Source of the DNA: Streptomyces lanatus
GTDB taxonomy: Bacteria; Actinomycetota; Actinomycetes; Streptomycetales; Streptomycetaceae
Direction of reading: 5' to 3'
NCBI RefSeq assembly: GCF_014655715.1
Contig: NZ_BNBM01000004.1
Span: forward strand, 42,897 to 106,896
Length of the DNA: 64,000 bases
Positions 25,169 to 33,635 of the stretch are shown piece by piece. How positions within the stretch are numbered: position 1 is the first letter of the stretch; each line of letters opens with the position of its first letter. The translations under genes and the position numbers were made by a program. The notes beneath the pieces are model-generated. The model made no database searches, had not been told where the DNA came from, and worked only from the letters and a program-made list of their open reading frames with translations.

Positions 25169-27031
25169 GTGGCACAGCTGACGGAGGACGGTGCGGCCCG
25201 GCTGCTGCGGCTGTCCGCGCCACGGCGCGCGGACGGCTCGCGGGCCATACGCGCCCGGCGGGCGTGGCGGCGGCTGGTCCGGGCGTGCGCGGAGGGGGAC
25301 GCGGCGACGCAGGAGGCCGTACGAGCCGCGGAGTTGCCGGACACCGACGTGCTGGAGCTGCTGGCGGTGGGGCCGGAGGAACCCGCCGACCGGGCGGCCT
25401 ACCTGACGTTGATCGGGCAGCGGGAGCAACGGCAGGCCCTGGACGCGGACGGGGCGCTGCTGGCGTTGGCGTACTGGGCGGCGGGCCCCGAGGCGCGCGA
25501 ACGGCTGCGTGCGGCCATGGCTGCGGAGGGGGACGGGGATGCGGTCCGTGCCGTCGTCACCGGCGAGCAGCGCGACCGCGTGGCCGGGATGTCGCGTGCG
25601 GACCTGGACTACCTGGGGCGCCAGCTCGCCGAGCACGGGCGCTTCGACGAGTTGCGGCGTCTCACGCTGGATCTGCCGCCGGCCGAGGCGGTGGCAGCGG
25701 CCCGGCTGCTGCCACCGCGGGAACGCTCCGGCGAGACGGCAGCCCTGCTCACCGTCCTCGCCGAATGGCCGCCCGAGCAGCTGCGGGCGACCATCGCCAG
25801 GCTGCCCCGGGAGGAGGTGGCCCTGTACGAAGTCGAAGGCAGCCATCTGCAGGCATCCTTCTCCCCGGACTCCTCCGAACTGGCAGCGTGCTGGCTGACT
25901 CGGACCAGGAAGGCCGAGATTCAGGTGCGAACGTTCCGGATCGGCACCGGAGAAGTCACCCGTGAGCACAGGGCACGCGCCTTCCTGAAATACGGCGGGT
26001 TCTACAACTCCGTACTGCACCTCGGCGATGCCGTTCTGCTGAGGGAGGAGAGCCGGAGCCGTCACCGGATCAGTCGGGTCGTACCCGACTCCGTCGTCCT
26101 GGGCGAGGGGTACGGCATCTCGGAAATGCGACGGTCCAGCACGGGTGCGGTGATGGTCTTCGACGAGGGGCTCGCCTTCGCCGAACGCGACGCGTCCGAG
26201 CTGCGGCACGTGCCGGTGCCGCGATTCTCCAGGACCCTGTGGCACGACCCGGACGCGTGGTCCGCGCTCGCGACACTTCCCTCCCATGGGCTCGTGGCGT
26301 TCATCGAAGTCGACACCCTCTGGGTCATGAGCGAGAGCGGAAAGGGACTCCGCAGAATCAGCGCGAAGCGTGCCGACAATGAGAAAGCGCCGGCTCTCTC
26401 CTTCCTCTCGCCTCGTTCACTCGCCCTGCACCGATACCGGGGCTTCGGGAAGGACGGAGAACAGCCCATCACAGTCTGGGAACTTCCGGCCGAGGACCCC
26501 CGGCAACCGACCGTCGAACCGCAAGCTGCGATCCGGGACCGATGGGCCTTGGAGAGGCGGCACGGGATACCCCTGGACGACTCCTTCGCCGCCCGCATAC
26601 TGACGTCCGCCAGGGAGTACCGGCCGTATGCGGGGTGCTACATCGACATTCCCTGGCTGCGGGACCCCGCCGACCCGGCCCGGCCCCGTCTGGAGGCAGG
26701 GAACCAGTTCGCCATGGCCACCGGTGGGGACATGTTCGTCGCGGGCGAGCAGCGATACATTCACTCGCCGCGCAACCTCGAAGTGCACAGTCCCCACCTC
26801 CCCTCCGCACGCGGACTCCTGGAGCGGCCGCTGGTGCGCGGCGAACCACAGCACCTGCGCCTGGCACAGGAGTTGCGGCCGAAGATCGGCGATGCCCGGG
26901 TGCGTGATGCTCTCGGCCTGCTGGCGCGTTGTCTTGAGGAGCGCTTCGCCGGTGACGTCGCGCTGGGCACGAGCTCGGTGGCCGCGGGTGGTCCTCATGA
27001 CATCGCCCTCGGAGAGGACCGGGCGAAATGA
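25169..27031 (+). CDS. bpX-like protein, type A copy 1
   Basis: A 620-residue cytosolic protein without known catalytic motifs. An alpha-helical N-terminal part (about 1-215) contains the array-wide motif GQREQRQALDADGALLALAY. The middle (about 230-560) shows repeated beta-strand units (ASFSPDSSELAACWL, WSALATLPSHGLVAFIEVDTLWVMS) suggesting a beta-propeller. A C-terminal helix (RVRDALGLLARCLEERF) leads to the tail DIALGE. It is paralogous to 31729-33630 and shares segments with the three type B proteins. The start GTG lies 5 bases after the ATPase stop; its end overlaps the next gene by ATGA. Confidence 0.75.
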   Translation: MAQLTEDGAARLLRLSAPRRADGSRAIRARRAWRRLVRACAEGDAATQEAVRAAELPDTDVLELLAVGPEEPADRAAYLTLIGQREQRQALDADGALLALAYWAAGPEARERLRAAMAAEGDGDAVRAVVTGEQRDRVAGMSRADLDYLGRQLAEHGRFDELRRLTLDLPPAEAVAAARLLPPRERSGETAALLTVLAEWPPEQLRATIARLPREEVALYEVEGSHLQASFSPDSSELAACWLTRTRKAEIQVRTFRIGTGEVTREHRARAFLKYGGFYNSVLHLGDAVLLREESRSRHRISRVVPDSVVLGEGYGISEMRRSSTGAVMVFDEGLAFAERDASELRHVPVPRFSRTLWHDPDAWSALATLPSHGLVAFIEVDTLWVMSESGKGLRRISAKRADNEKAPALSFLSPRSLALHRYRGFGKDGEQPITVWELPAEDPRQPTVEPQAAIRDRWALERRHGIPLDDSFAARILTSAREYRPYAGCYIDIPWLRDPADPARPRLEAGNQFAMATGGDMFVAGEQRYIHSPRNLEVHSPHLPSARGLLERPLVRGEPQHLRLAQELRPKIGDARVRDALGLLARCLEERFAGDVALGTSSVAAGGPHDIALGEDRAK

Positions 27032-29364
27032 GGACCATGCGCTGGAGGACCGCCGCGCTCGCCCTGCGACTGCCCCTCGCCAGGAACTCCGAGCGGCTCG
27101 ACCGGGCCTTGAGAACGGTGATGTCGAGTGCCGCCCATGCCGACGAAGGTGCGGTGGGGCGCGCCGCTGTCCGCGCCATGAAGGTCCACGGGCCTGAGGC
27201 GGTGTGGCGAGCCTGGCTGGAGCCGTCGGTGTCCGGGCCGTCTCCGCGGCGGTGGACCTCCCCGCTCCTCGCGGATCTCCTGGACAGTGCGGCACAGGTT
27301 CCCGATGTACTCGTGGACTCCGCGTGGCAGGACTGGCTCGATGAGCACGATCCCCACCTTTGGTCGCTGCTGAGGCATTGGAACCGCGCCGCGACTACCT
27401 GCGACCACCGCGTGCGCTTCCTCAGCCGCCTCGCGCTGGACGAGGCCGACGGGAGGGTCGACGCCCAGGCACTCGCCGACGCCGCCGCCCGCTTCGATCA
27501 CCCCCTCGGTGAGCGGGCCCGTGCGCGAATGGCGGCCTGCGGCGACGACCGGGCCGTCGACCTGTTCTGCACGGCAGCGGTGGACTCACCCGACGCGACG
27601 GCGTTCTGCGCCGAGCACCAACTGGCGCCCTCCGACAGGGTGGAGCGGGCCGTCTTCTTCGTGCGCACCGGACAGTACGAGCAGTACCGAGCTCTGGACC
27701 CCGACGGGGCGTTGCTGGGGCTCGGATACCGGGCTGTGTCGTCCGAGGTGCGCCGGGCGATACGGGAGGCGATGACCGTTCTCAACGGCATCGAGACGCT
27801 GCGGGTCCTGGCCGGACAGCGTGCCGAAGGTCCCGGCTTCGTCTCACTCTCCGCAGATGAACGCACTTATCTTTCCGAGAAGTTGGCGTGCCAGGGTGAC
27901 TGGGAACGCCTGTGGCGGCTCGTCCTGCTGATGCCGTTGAGCCAGGCCGTCGACACGGTCCAAGCCTTCGATGCCTGGCGGCCGTCCGGCGAGGACGACC
28001 GCCGCGTGTTCGAGGAACTGCGGGCCGCGGAGCCACGAACCGTGCGTGATCAGGTCGAGTTCCTCTCCGGCCCGTCACCCAGGGCCGGTCCAGGGACCTG
28101 GATCCGGCTCCGCGAACTGGACGAACGAGCGACTGCCGTCTTCGACGTGGACTTCGCGCCGGACGGCGAGGAGCTCGCCTTCGCCGGCATCTCCAGATGG
28201 GCAGGGGTCATCGAGCTCGGCAACACCACGATGCCCTGGCTGTATCCCGACTTTACGGGTTCCGTGACCGGAGTCGCCCATCTGGGATCCGACGCCATCG
28301 TCGTCGCGGAGTCGGGAGAGGAATGGAACAGGCACAGGGATCCGCGGGCAACTCGTCTGCGCTACGTCGACCACCGCGGCGGACGGGAGCTCTCCTTCCC
28401 GACCACCCCCATTTCCCGGATCCGCAGCGTGAAGCGCATCGCCGGTGACCGGCGCTTCGTCGCATTGTCCGCGCGGGAGCGGGGCAGGGCCGAGGAGTGG
28501 ATGCTGCTCGCCGGAAGGGCCGGCGGGGCTGTCACCGACAGTGGCGTGCTGCACGGGATGACCTATCTGAATCCGACAGTCGCGGTGGATCCCGGCGGTC
28601 GGCTCGTCTCCGTGGTCGACAGGCGTGCCGCTCTGGTCGCCGACCTCGGCGACTCGAGGGTGAACGTACTCGACGGCCGGGAGCCGCAGGCCGGAGACAG
28701 CAGACCGTGCGCAGCCCTGTCACCGTCCGTCCTCGTCCGCGGCCTTCCCGAGGGCTACGTGCACGTATGGCACGAACCGATGACGTCCACAGAGCCGCCG
28801 ATGGAGGGGCGCCTCTGGCCGGAACCGGAGAGCTGGCGCGACTGGTTGCGGACGAGGACGCTCATCGACCTGGCCTGGTCGCCTGCGCTGCGGCGGTTCC
28901 TGGCGCTCAGCCAGGAGAGGACGGACGGCCGGGAGTCACTGTTCGTGGAGATCCTCGACATTCCGGCGCTCCGCGACACCCCCCTCCCCCTCCCTCAGTC
29001 CCTCGTCTCCGAGTCGTTCAAGATCGACTTGCCCATGAATGGGCACCATCCCTTCATGCGGCTGTCGCCGAAGGGCGACGTCCTGGCCGTGGGTGGTGGC
29101 CCAACCCCCGTCATCCAGCTTCAGGCCCTCTCCGCCCTCAGCCTCCGCCCCTTTGTCGACACGCCGATGGGACTGATGACCCACGAGCAGTTCAAGGAAG
29201 TCGTCGCGGTCCTGCAGAACCCCCTGTTGGGCGAGCGGTCGCGGGCGACGCTGACGCTGCTTCGGACGTGCCTGGAGCAGCGATTCGGAGGCGACATCGG
29301 AATCGGCGGCCCGGCAAGCGTGTCCGGCGACGCGATCGCTCTCGGACGGGACGGAACGGAGTGA
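27028..29364 (+). CDS. bpX-like protein, type B copy 1
   Basis: A 778-residue member of the larger paralogue group. Type B adds about 150 N-terminal residues (starting RTAALALRLPLAR, then HLWSLLRHWNRAA) before the shared motif EQYRALDPDGALLGLGYRA near residue 230. The helical part continues through LWRLVLLMPLSQAV to about 345. The C-terminal half has propeller-like strands (FDVDFAPDGEELAFAG, RLSPKGDVLAVGG), then the conserved LRPFVDTPMG segment and helix LTLLRTCLEQRF before the tail AIALGR. It is coupled to the upstream gene by ATGA. Confidence 0.75.
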   Translation: MRTMRWRTAALALRLPLARNSERLDRALRTVMSSAAHADEGAVGRAAVRAMKVHGPEAVWRAWLEPSVSGPSPRRWTSPLLADLLDSAAQVPDVLVDSAWQDWLDEHDPHLWSLLRHWNRAATTCDHRVRFLSRLALDEADGRVDAQALADAAARFDHPLGERARARMAACGDDRAVDLFCTAAVDSPDATAFCAEHQLAPSDRVERAVFFVRTGQYEQYRALDPDGALLGLGYRAVSSEVRRAIREAMTVLNGIETLRVLAGQRAEGPGFVSLSADERTYLSEKLACQGDWERLWRLVLLMPLSQAVDTVQAFDAWRPSGEDDRRVFEELRAAEPRTVRDQVEFLSGPSPRAGPGTWIRLRELDERATAVFDVDFAPDGEELAFAGISRWAGVIELGNTTMPWLYPDFTGSVTGVAHLGSDAIVVAESGEEWNRHRDPRATRLRYVDHRGGRELSFPTTPISRIRSVKRIAGDRRFVALSARERGRAEEWMLLAGRAGGAVTDSGVLHGMTYLNPTVAVDPGGRLVSVVDRRAALVADLGDSRVNVLDGREPQAGDSRPCAALSPSVLVRGLPEGYVHVWHEPMTSTEPPMEGRLWPEPESWRDWLRTRTLIDLAWSPALRRFLALSQERTDGRESLFVEILDIPALRDTPLPLPQSLVSESFKIDLPMNGHHPFMRLSPKGDVLAVGGGPTPVIQLQALSALSLRPFVDTPMGLMTHEQFKEVVAVLQNPLLGERSRATLTLLRTCLEQRFGGDIGIGGPASVSGDAIALGRDGTE

Positions 29365-29369
29365 GGTCG

Positions 29370-31721
29370 ATGCGGCTACGGACCGCTGTGCTGGTGCTGC
29401 GACTGCCGCTTGGGCGGGCGTCCCGTTGGCGCCTGAGGTCTCTGGTGACCGTGCTGCGCGCCGCCGACGCCGGTGCGCCGACAGCCGTACGCGCCGTCGC
29501 GAACGCACTCGACTCCCTCGGCCCTGAGACAGTGTGGCGGACGTGGGCGGAGCCGCCGGTGGCCGGACCGACCCGACGACGGTGGGCTTCCCCGCTGGTG
29601 ACAGAGCTGCTGGCCGATTCGACGCCGGTTCCCGACGCGCTCGTGGACGCCGCGTGGCGCGACTGGTTCGATGCCCACGAGGCCCGGCTGTGGTCACTGC
29701 TGAGGCGTTGGGACCGCGCCGCGACGATCTCCGAGAGCGAGAAGGTGCGTGCCCTCAGCCGACTCGCGCTGGGCGACGACGGCGGGGCGGTCGACGCCCG
29801 GTTGCTCGCCGAAGCCGCCGCCCGCTTCGACCACCCCATCGGTGAGCGGGCCCGAGCCCGGCTGCTGGTACTGAACGACACCGAGGTCATCGACCTGTAC
29901 TGCGCGGCGGCGCCGGCCTCGCCCAAGGCGACGGCCTTCTGCGTCGAGCACCACTTGGCGCCCACCGATGAGGTCGAGCGGGCGGTCTTCTTCGTACGAA
30001 CCGGTCAGCACGAGCAGTACCGGGCGCTGGATCCTGAGGGGACGCTGCTGGCGCTCGGCTATCGGGGTGCGTCAACGGAGTTGCGCTCGGCGTTGCGGGA
30101 GGTGATGACCGGCCTCGGCGGCATCGACACATTGCGGGTGCTGGCCGGGCAGAGCTCGCGGCAGGAGGACTTCGCCTCCCTCGACGGGCAGGAACGCGCC
30201 TACCTGATACAGCAGTTGAAAGAGCAGGGAGACTGGAACCGATTGTGGCAGTTCACCTTGCTGATGCCACTGTCCGCAGCTGTCCTTACGGTCCGCGCTT
30301 TCGGGGCCTGGCAGCCGTCCGGCGAGGACGACCGCCACGTCTTCGAGGCACTGCGCGCGGCGGATCCGCAGGCTGTGAATCGCTGCATGAGCGTTCTGTC
30401 CGGAGTATCCGCGTCTTCGCCTGCCCCACCGCACACCCGGATCAGGCTCGCCGACCTCGATGAGCGGCTCCGTGGTGTCACTGGCCTCGATTTCGCTCCG
30501 GACGGTACCCAACTCGCCTTGGTCGGAGCGGTTGGCGTCGGCACGGAGGGCGACGGCCCCTTGCCGTCCGGTGAACCGGTCGCCTGGGCCGGGATCGTGG
30601 ACCTTGGCAGCGGAACGCTGTCGCGGCTGCACTGCGACTTCACATATCCGCTGGACTGGGTCGCACATCTGGGCTCCGACACCATGGTCGTCGGGGAGGC
30701 CGATCCGTACGCCGATACAGACGCCGTGGATATGGACTATTCCCACAAGGCGAAGATCCACTACGTGGACAGCGGCGGCGTGTGGGCCCTCGGCTGGGAA
30801 GCCGACGAGATCTGCGGCCTGGAGCGCATTGCCGGAGACCGTGCCTTCGTCGTGTCCGCATGGGTCGAGGACTGGGACGACGACGAGCATCCGGCGTTGT
30901 TCATCGGCGGGCCCGGTGGGTCCCTGGTCGCCAGCGGAGTACTGGACGATCTGGAAGAGGACTTCGAACCAGCGATCGTCGCGGTTGATCCCGACGGCCG
31001 GCTCGTCGCCATGGTCGACGTCCTGGAGGCCGCCGTGGTCATCGACCTCGGCAGCTCCGTGGTGAACGAGCTCGATGACGGCTCGGGAACGCTGGAGAAC
31101 GTCCCCGTGCCGCCCGCGGCACTGTCGCCTTCCACCTTTGTCAGCTGCAGCGAGGCGGGCGACCTGAAGGTGTGGCATGAGCCGCTCACGTCCAGGGAAC
31201 CATCGATGACGATCCCCGCCTGGTCAGCGGCGACTCCTCCGGACACCCTCGCCTGGTCGCCCGCACTGAACCGGTTCGTCGCGGTCGACTTCAGCGACCA
31301 GCCGCACCTGGAACTCCTTGATGTGCCGCCGACCCGCGACGCTCCCATGCCCGACGAGCTCGTGTCCGAGCGGATGGCACTCGCCGGCGACATCGGCGTG
31401 GCGCCCATCGCGCGGCTGTCGCCGAAGGGCGACGTGCTGGCCGTGAGAGTCGGAGGACCGCTGGGCCTGGTCGACCTGTACGACCTGACCACCCTCACCC
31501 TGCGCCCCTTCATCGCCCGGCCCATGGGCCAGATGTCCCATCAGGAACTGACACACGTGGCAGCGGTGCTGGAGAACCCGCAGCTCGACAGGGAGTCCCG
31601 TACGACGCTGACGCTGCTGCGGGCCTGCCTGAAGCACCGGTTCCGGCACGACGTGGGTATCAGGGATGCGGTGGGTCCGGCGGTCGCGGGAGGCTTCGAG
31701 ATCGAGCTGGGCGAGGTGTAG
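29370..31721 (+). CDS. bpX-like protein, type B copy 2
   Basis: A 783-residue paralogue of the preceding protein. I set the start at ATG 29370 (GGAGTGAGG upstream); the open frame runs much further 5', but that part is a shadow of the previous gene. Motifs include EQYRALDPEGTLLALGYRG, LDFAPDGTQLALVG, ARLSPKGDVLAVRVGG and LTLLRACLKHRF, with tail EIELGE. An acidic insert (YADTDAVDMDY, WVEDWDDDEH) is specific to this copy and could mark divergence of the recognition surface. Confidence 0.75.
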   Translation: MRLRTAVLVLRLPLGRASRWRLRSLVTVLRAADAGAPTAVRAVANALDSLGPETVWRTWAEPPVAGPTRRRWASPLVTELLADSTPVPDALVDAAWRDWFDAHEARLWSLLRRWDRAATISESEKVRALSRLALGDDGGAVDARLLAEAAARFDHPIGERARARLLVLNDTEVIDLYCAAAPASPKATAFCVEHHLAPTDEVERAVFFVRTGQHEQYRALDPEGTLLALGYRGASTELRSALREVMTGLGGIDTLRVLAGQSSRQEDFASLDGQERAYLIQQLKEQGDWNRLWQFTLLMPLSAAVLTVRAFGAWQPSGEDDRHVFEALRAADPQAVNRCMSVLSGVSASSPAPPHTRIRLADLDERLRGVTGLDFAPDGTQLALVGAVGVGTEGDGPLPSGEPVAWAGIVDLGSGTLSRLHCDFTYPLDWVAHLGSDTMVVGEADPYADTDAVDMDYSHKAKIHYVDSGGVWALGWEADEICGLERIAGDRAFVVSAWVEDWDDDEHPALFIGGPGGSLVASGVLDDLEEDFEPAIVAVDPDGRLVAMVDVLEAAVVIDLGSSVVNELDDGSGTLENVPVPPAALSPSTFVSCSEAGDLKVWHEPLTSREPSMTIPAWSAATPPDTLAWSPALNRFVAVDFSDQPHLELLDVPPTRDAPMPDELVSERMALAGDIGVAPIARLSPKGDVLAVRVGGPLGLVDLYDLTTLTLRPFIARPMGQMSHQELTHVAAVLENPQLDRESRTTLTLLRACLKHRFRHDVGIRDAVGPAVAGGFEIELGEV

Positions 31722-31728
31722 GGGGGCG

Positions 31729-33630
31729 ATGATGCTCAGCACGCAAAGAGCCGCCCGGTTGATTGGGCGGGCCGCGCGGCGGCGGGCGGACGGTTCCCGG
31801 GGGCCGTGGTCGCGGGGAGCGTGGCGGCGGCTGGTGCGGGGGTGCGCGCAGGGTGATCCGGCCGCGCAGGAGGCGGTGCGCGCCATGGCCGCCGAACTGC
31901 CCGAGACCGATGTGCAGGAGCTGCTGGCCGCGGCCCCGCAGGAACCCGCCGACGCCGCCGCCTATCTGGCCCTCATCGGGCAGAGCGCCCAGAGCCGGGC
32001 GCTGGATCCGGACGGCTCACTACTGGCCCTGGCATATCGAGCGGCGCCCACGGACGTGCGGGAGCGGCTGCGTACGGTCATGGCCGCCGACGGTGACACC
32101 GACGTCATCCGGGTCGTGGTCACCGGCGACCAACGCGACCGGATCGCCGAGATGTCGTACGCCGAACTCGACTACCTCGGCCACCAACTGGCCGAGCATC
32201 GCCTCTGGGACGAACTGCGGCGGCTGGCCCGCGACTTGCCCCTGGCCAAGGCGGTCGCGGCCGCTGGACTCCTGCCCGAGCGGGAGCGAACCTCGGGCGG
32301 TGCGGACGATGCGGTCGGACTGCTCGACACCCTTGCCCAGCGGTCCGGGGGACAGCTGCGGGCCATGGTCGAACGGTTGCCGCAGGATCGCCTGATCACT
32401 CGCCGGACTCGCGGCGCGAGAGCCCAAGCATCCTTCTCCCCCTGCGCATCCGAACTGGCCCTGAAGTATTCGATATGGAAATGGGGGAAATACAGCGAGT
32501 TCGCAATGGAGACGCTCAGCATAAGTACGGGCGCGGCCACACCCCGTTTCATCGGAAAGTCCGGAGAGGTTGCGTTTGGGAATGAGTCGATACTGCACCT
32601 CGGCGACGAGATCATCGTCAGGATGCGCGATACCGCCAGGCTTTGCCGAATCATCCGGGTCCTGCCCGACCAGCACATCCTCTGCTCGTCGTCCGAACTC
32701 TCGGACATGCGGAGATCGAGCCGTGGCGCGGTGCTGCTTCACCCAGCCGGACTGGCATTCGTGGACCCTGGTGCGGATCAATTGCGGTATGAGAAATTTC
32801 CTCGGTTCAGCGAGAATCAAGGAGGCTCACGCATTTCCGCCTGGCTGGACAGTTCCAGCACACTGACGACGCTTCCCGAATCCCGGCTCATCGCATTCAT
32901 CAACCGCTCGGAGTGGCATGTGGTGAGTGAGAGCGGCATGGAAATCATCCAGACGGCGCAGGTGAGTGACACACATGCCGACAAGGTCGCCTTCAGTCCC
33001 GCACTTTCTCTTCTCTCTCCCCATTCACTCGCGCTGCACCGATTTGTGACCCACCCGGGCAAGGGGGAGGCCGAACAGCACTCCGAGATATGGGAGTTCA
33101 CGCCGAAGGGCACGCCGCGCCGTACCGCCGAGCACGAGGGGGCGGTTCTGGACCGATGGCCGCCGGAGAAGTGGCAGGGACTGGCCCTCGACAACTCCTT
33201 CGCCGCGCGGATTCTCACCGAAAATGGGCGCAATGGGTACGTCCGCCATGACCTGCCCTGGCTTCAGCGCCAGGTCTCACCGCATGGGTACGGGCGCAGG
33301 GAATTCCTGGCGTTGTCTCCGTGGGGAGACATGCTCGCCACCAATACGGTCCTGGAGTGGGACAAGTTGAATGTCTGCGAAGTGCACAGCCCTCATCTGC
33401 CCTCCGCACGCGAGTTGTTGGAACAGCCCCTGCTGCACAGCGGCCCCCAGGACGTGCTGCGCGTACGGGAACTGCGTACGAAGGTCGGTGATCCCGCGGT
33501 ACGGGACGCTCTCGACCTGCTGGCCACCTGCCTCGAGGAGCGCTTCGGCCAGGACATCACGCTGGGCTCCGGCCCGAGGACCGCGGGCGGCACCACGGAC
33601 ATCGCCCTGGGCGAGAACGGGGAGGGGTGA
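31729..33630 (+). CDS. bpX-like protein, type A copy 2
   Basis: A 633-residue paralogue of the first type A protein. The N-terminal part aligns closely (RRRADGSRGPWSRGAWRRLVRGCAQGD; RALDPDGSLLALAYRA). Central blades diverge (ASFSPCASELALKYSIWKWGKYSEF), and codon use there is less GC-biased than in the flanks. The end regains similarity (SPHLPSARELLEQPLL, LDLLATCLEERF, tail DIALGE). A conserved frame around a variable centre fits a diversifying sensor or adaptor. The ATG follows a GGGGGG stretch eight bases after the preceding stop. Confidence 0.75.
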   Translation: MMLSTQRAARLIGRAARRRADGSRGPWSRGAWRRLVRGCAQGDPAAQEAVRAMAAELPETDVQELLAAAPQEPADAAAYLALIGQSAQSRALDPDGSLLALAYRAAPTDVRERLRTVMAADGDTDVIRVVVTGDQRDRIAEMSYAELDYLGHQLAEHRLWDELRRLARDLPLAKAVAAAGLLPERERTSGGADDAVGLLDTLAQRSGGQLRAMVERLPQDRLITRRTRGARAQASFSPCASELALKYSIWKWGKYSEFAMETLSISTGAATPRFIGKSGEVAFGNESILHLGDEIIVRMRDTARLCRIIRVLPDQHILCSSSELSDMRRSSRGAVLLHPAGLAFVDPGADQLRYEKFPRFSENQGGSRISAWLDSSSTLTTLPESRLIAFINRSEWHVVSESGMEIIQTAQVSDTHADKVAFSPALSLLSPHSLALHRFVTHPGKGEAEQHSEIWEFTPKGTPRRTAEHEGAVLDRWPPEKWQGLALDNSFAARILTENGRNGYVRHDLPWLQRQVSPHGYGRREFLALSPWGDMLATNTVLEWDKLNVCEVHSPHLPSARELLEQPLLHSGPQDVLRVRELRTKVGDPAVRDALDLLATCLEERFGQDITLGSGPRTAGGTTDIALGENGEG

Positions 33631-33635
33631 GGCCG

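Noticed and set aside
28497..29369. Extended 5' frame for the second type B protein
   Set aside because: This part overlaps the preceding paralogue in another frame and is Arg-rich; ATG 29370 has a good ribosome binding site and aligns with the paralogues.
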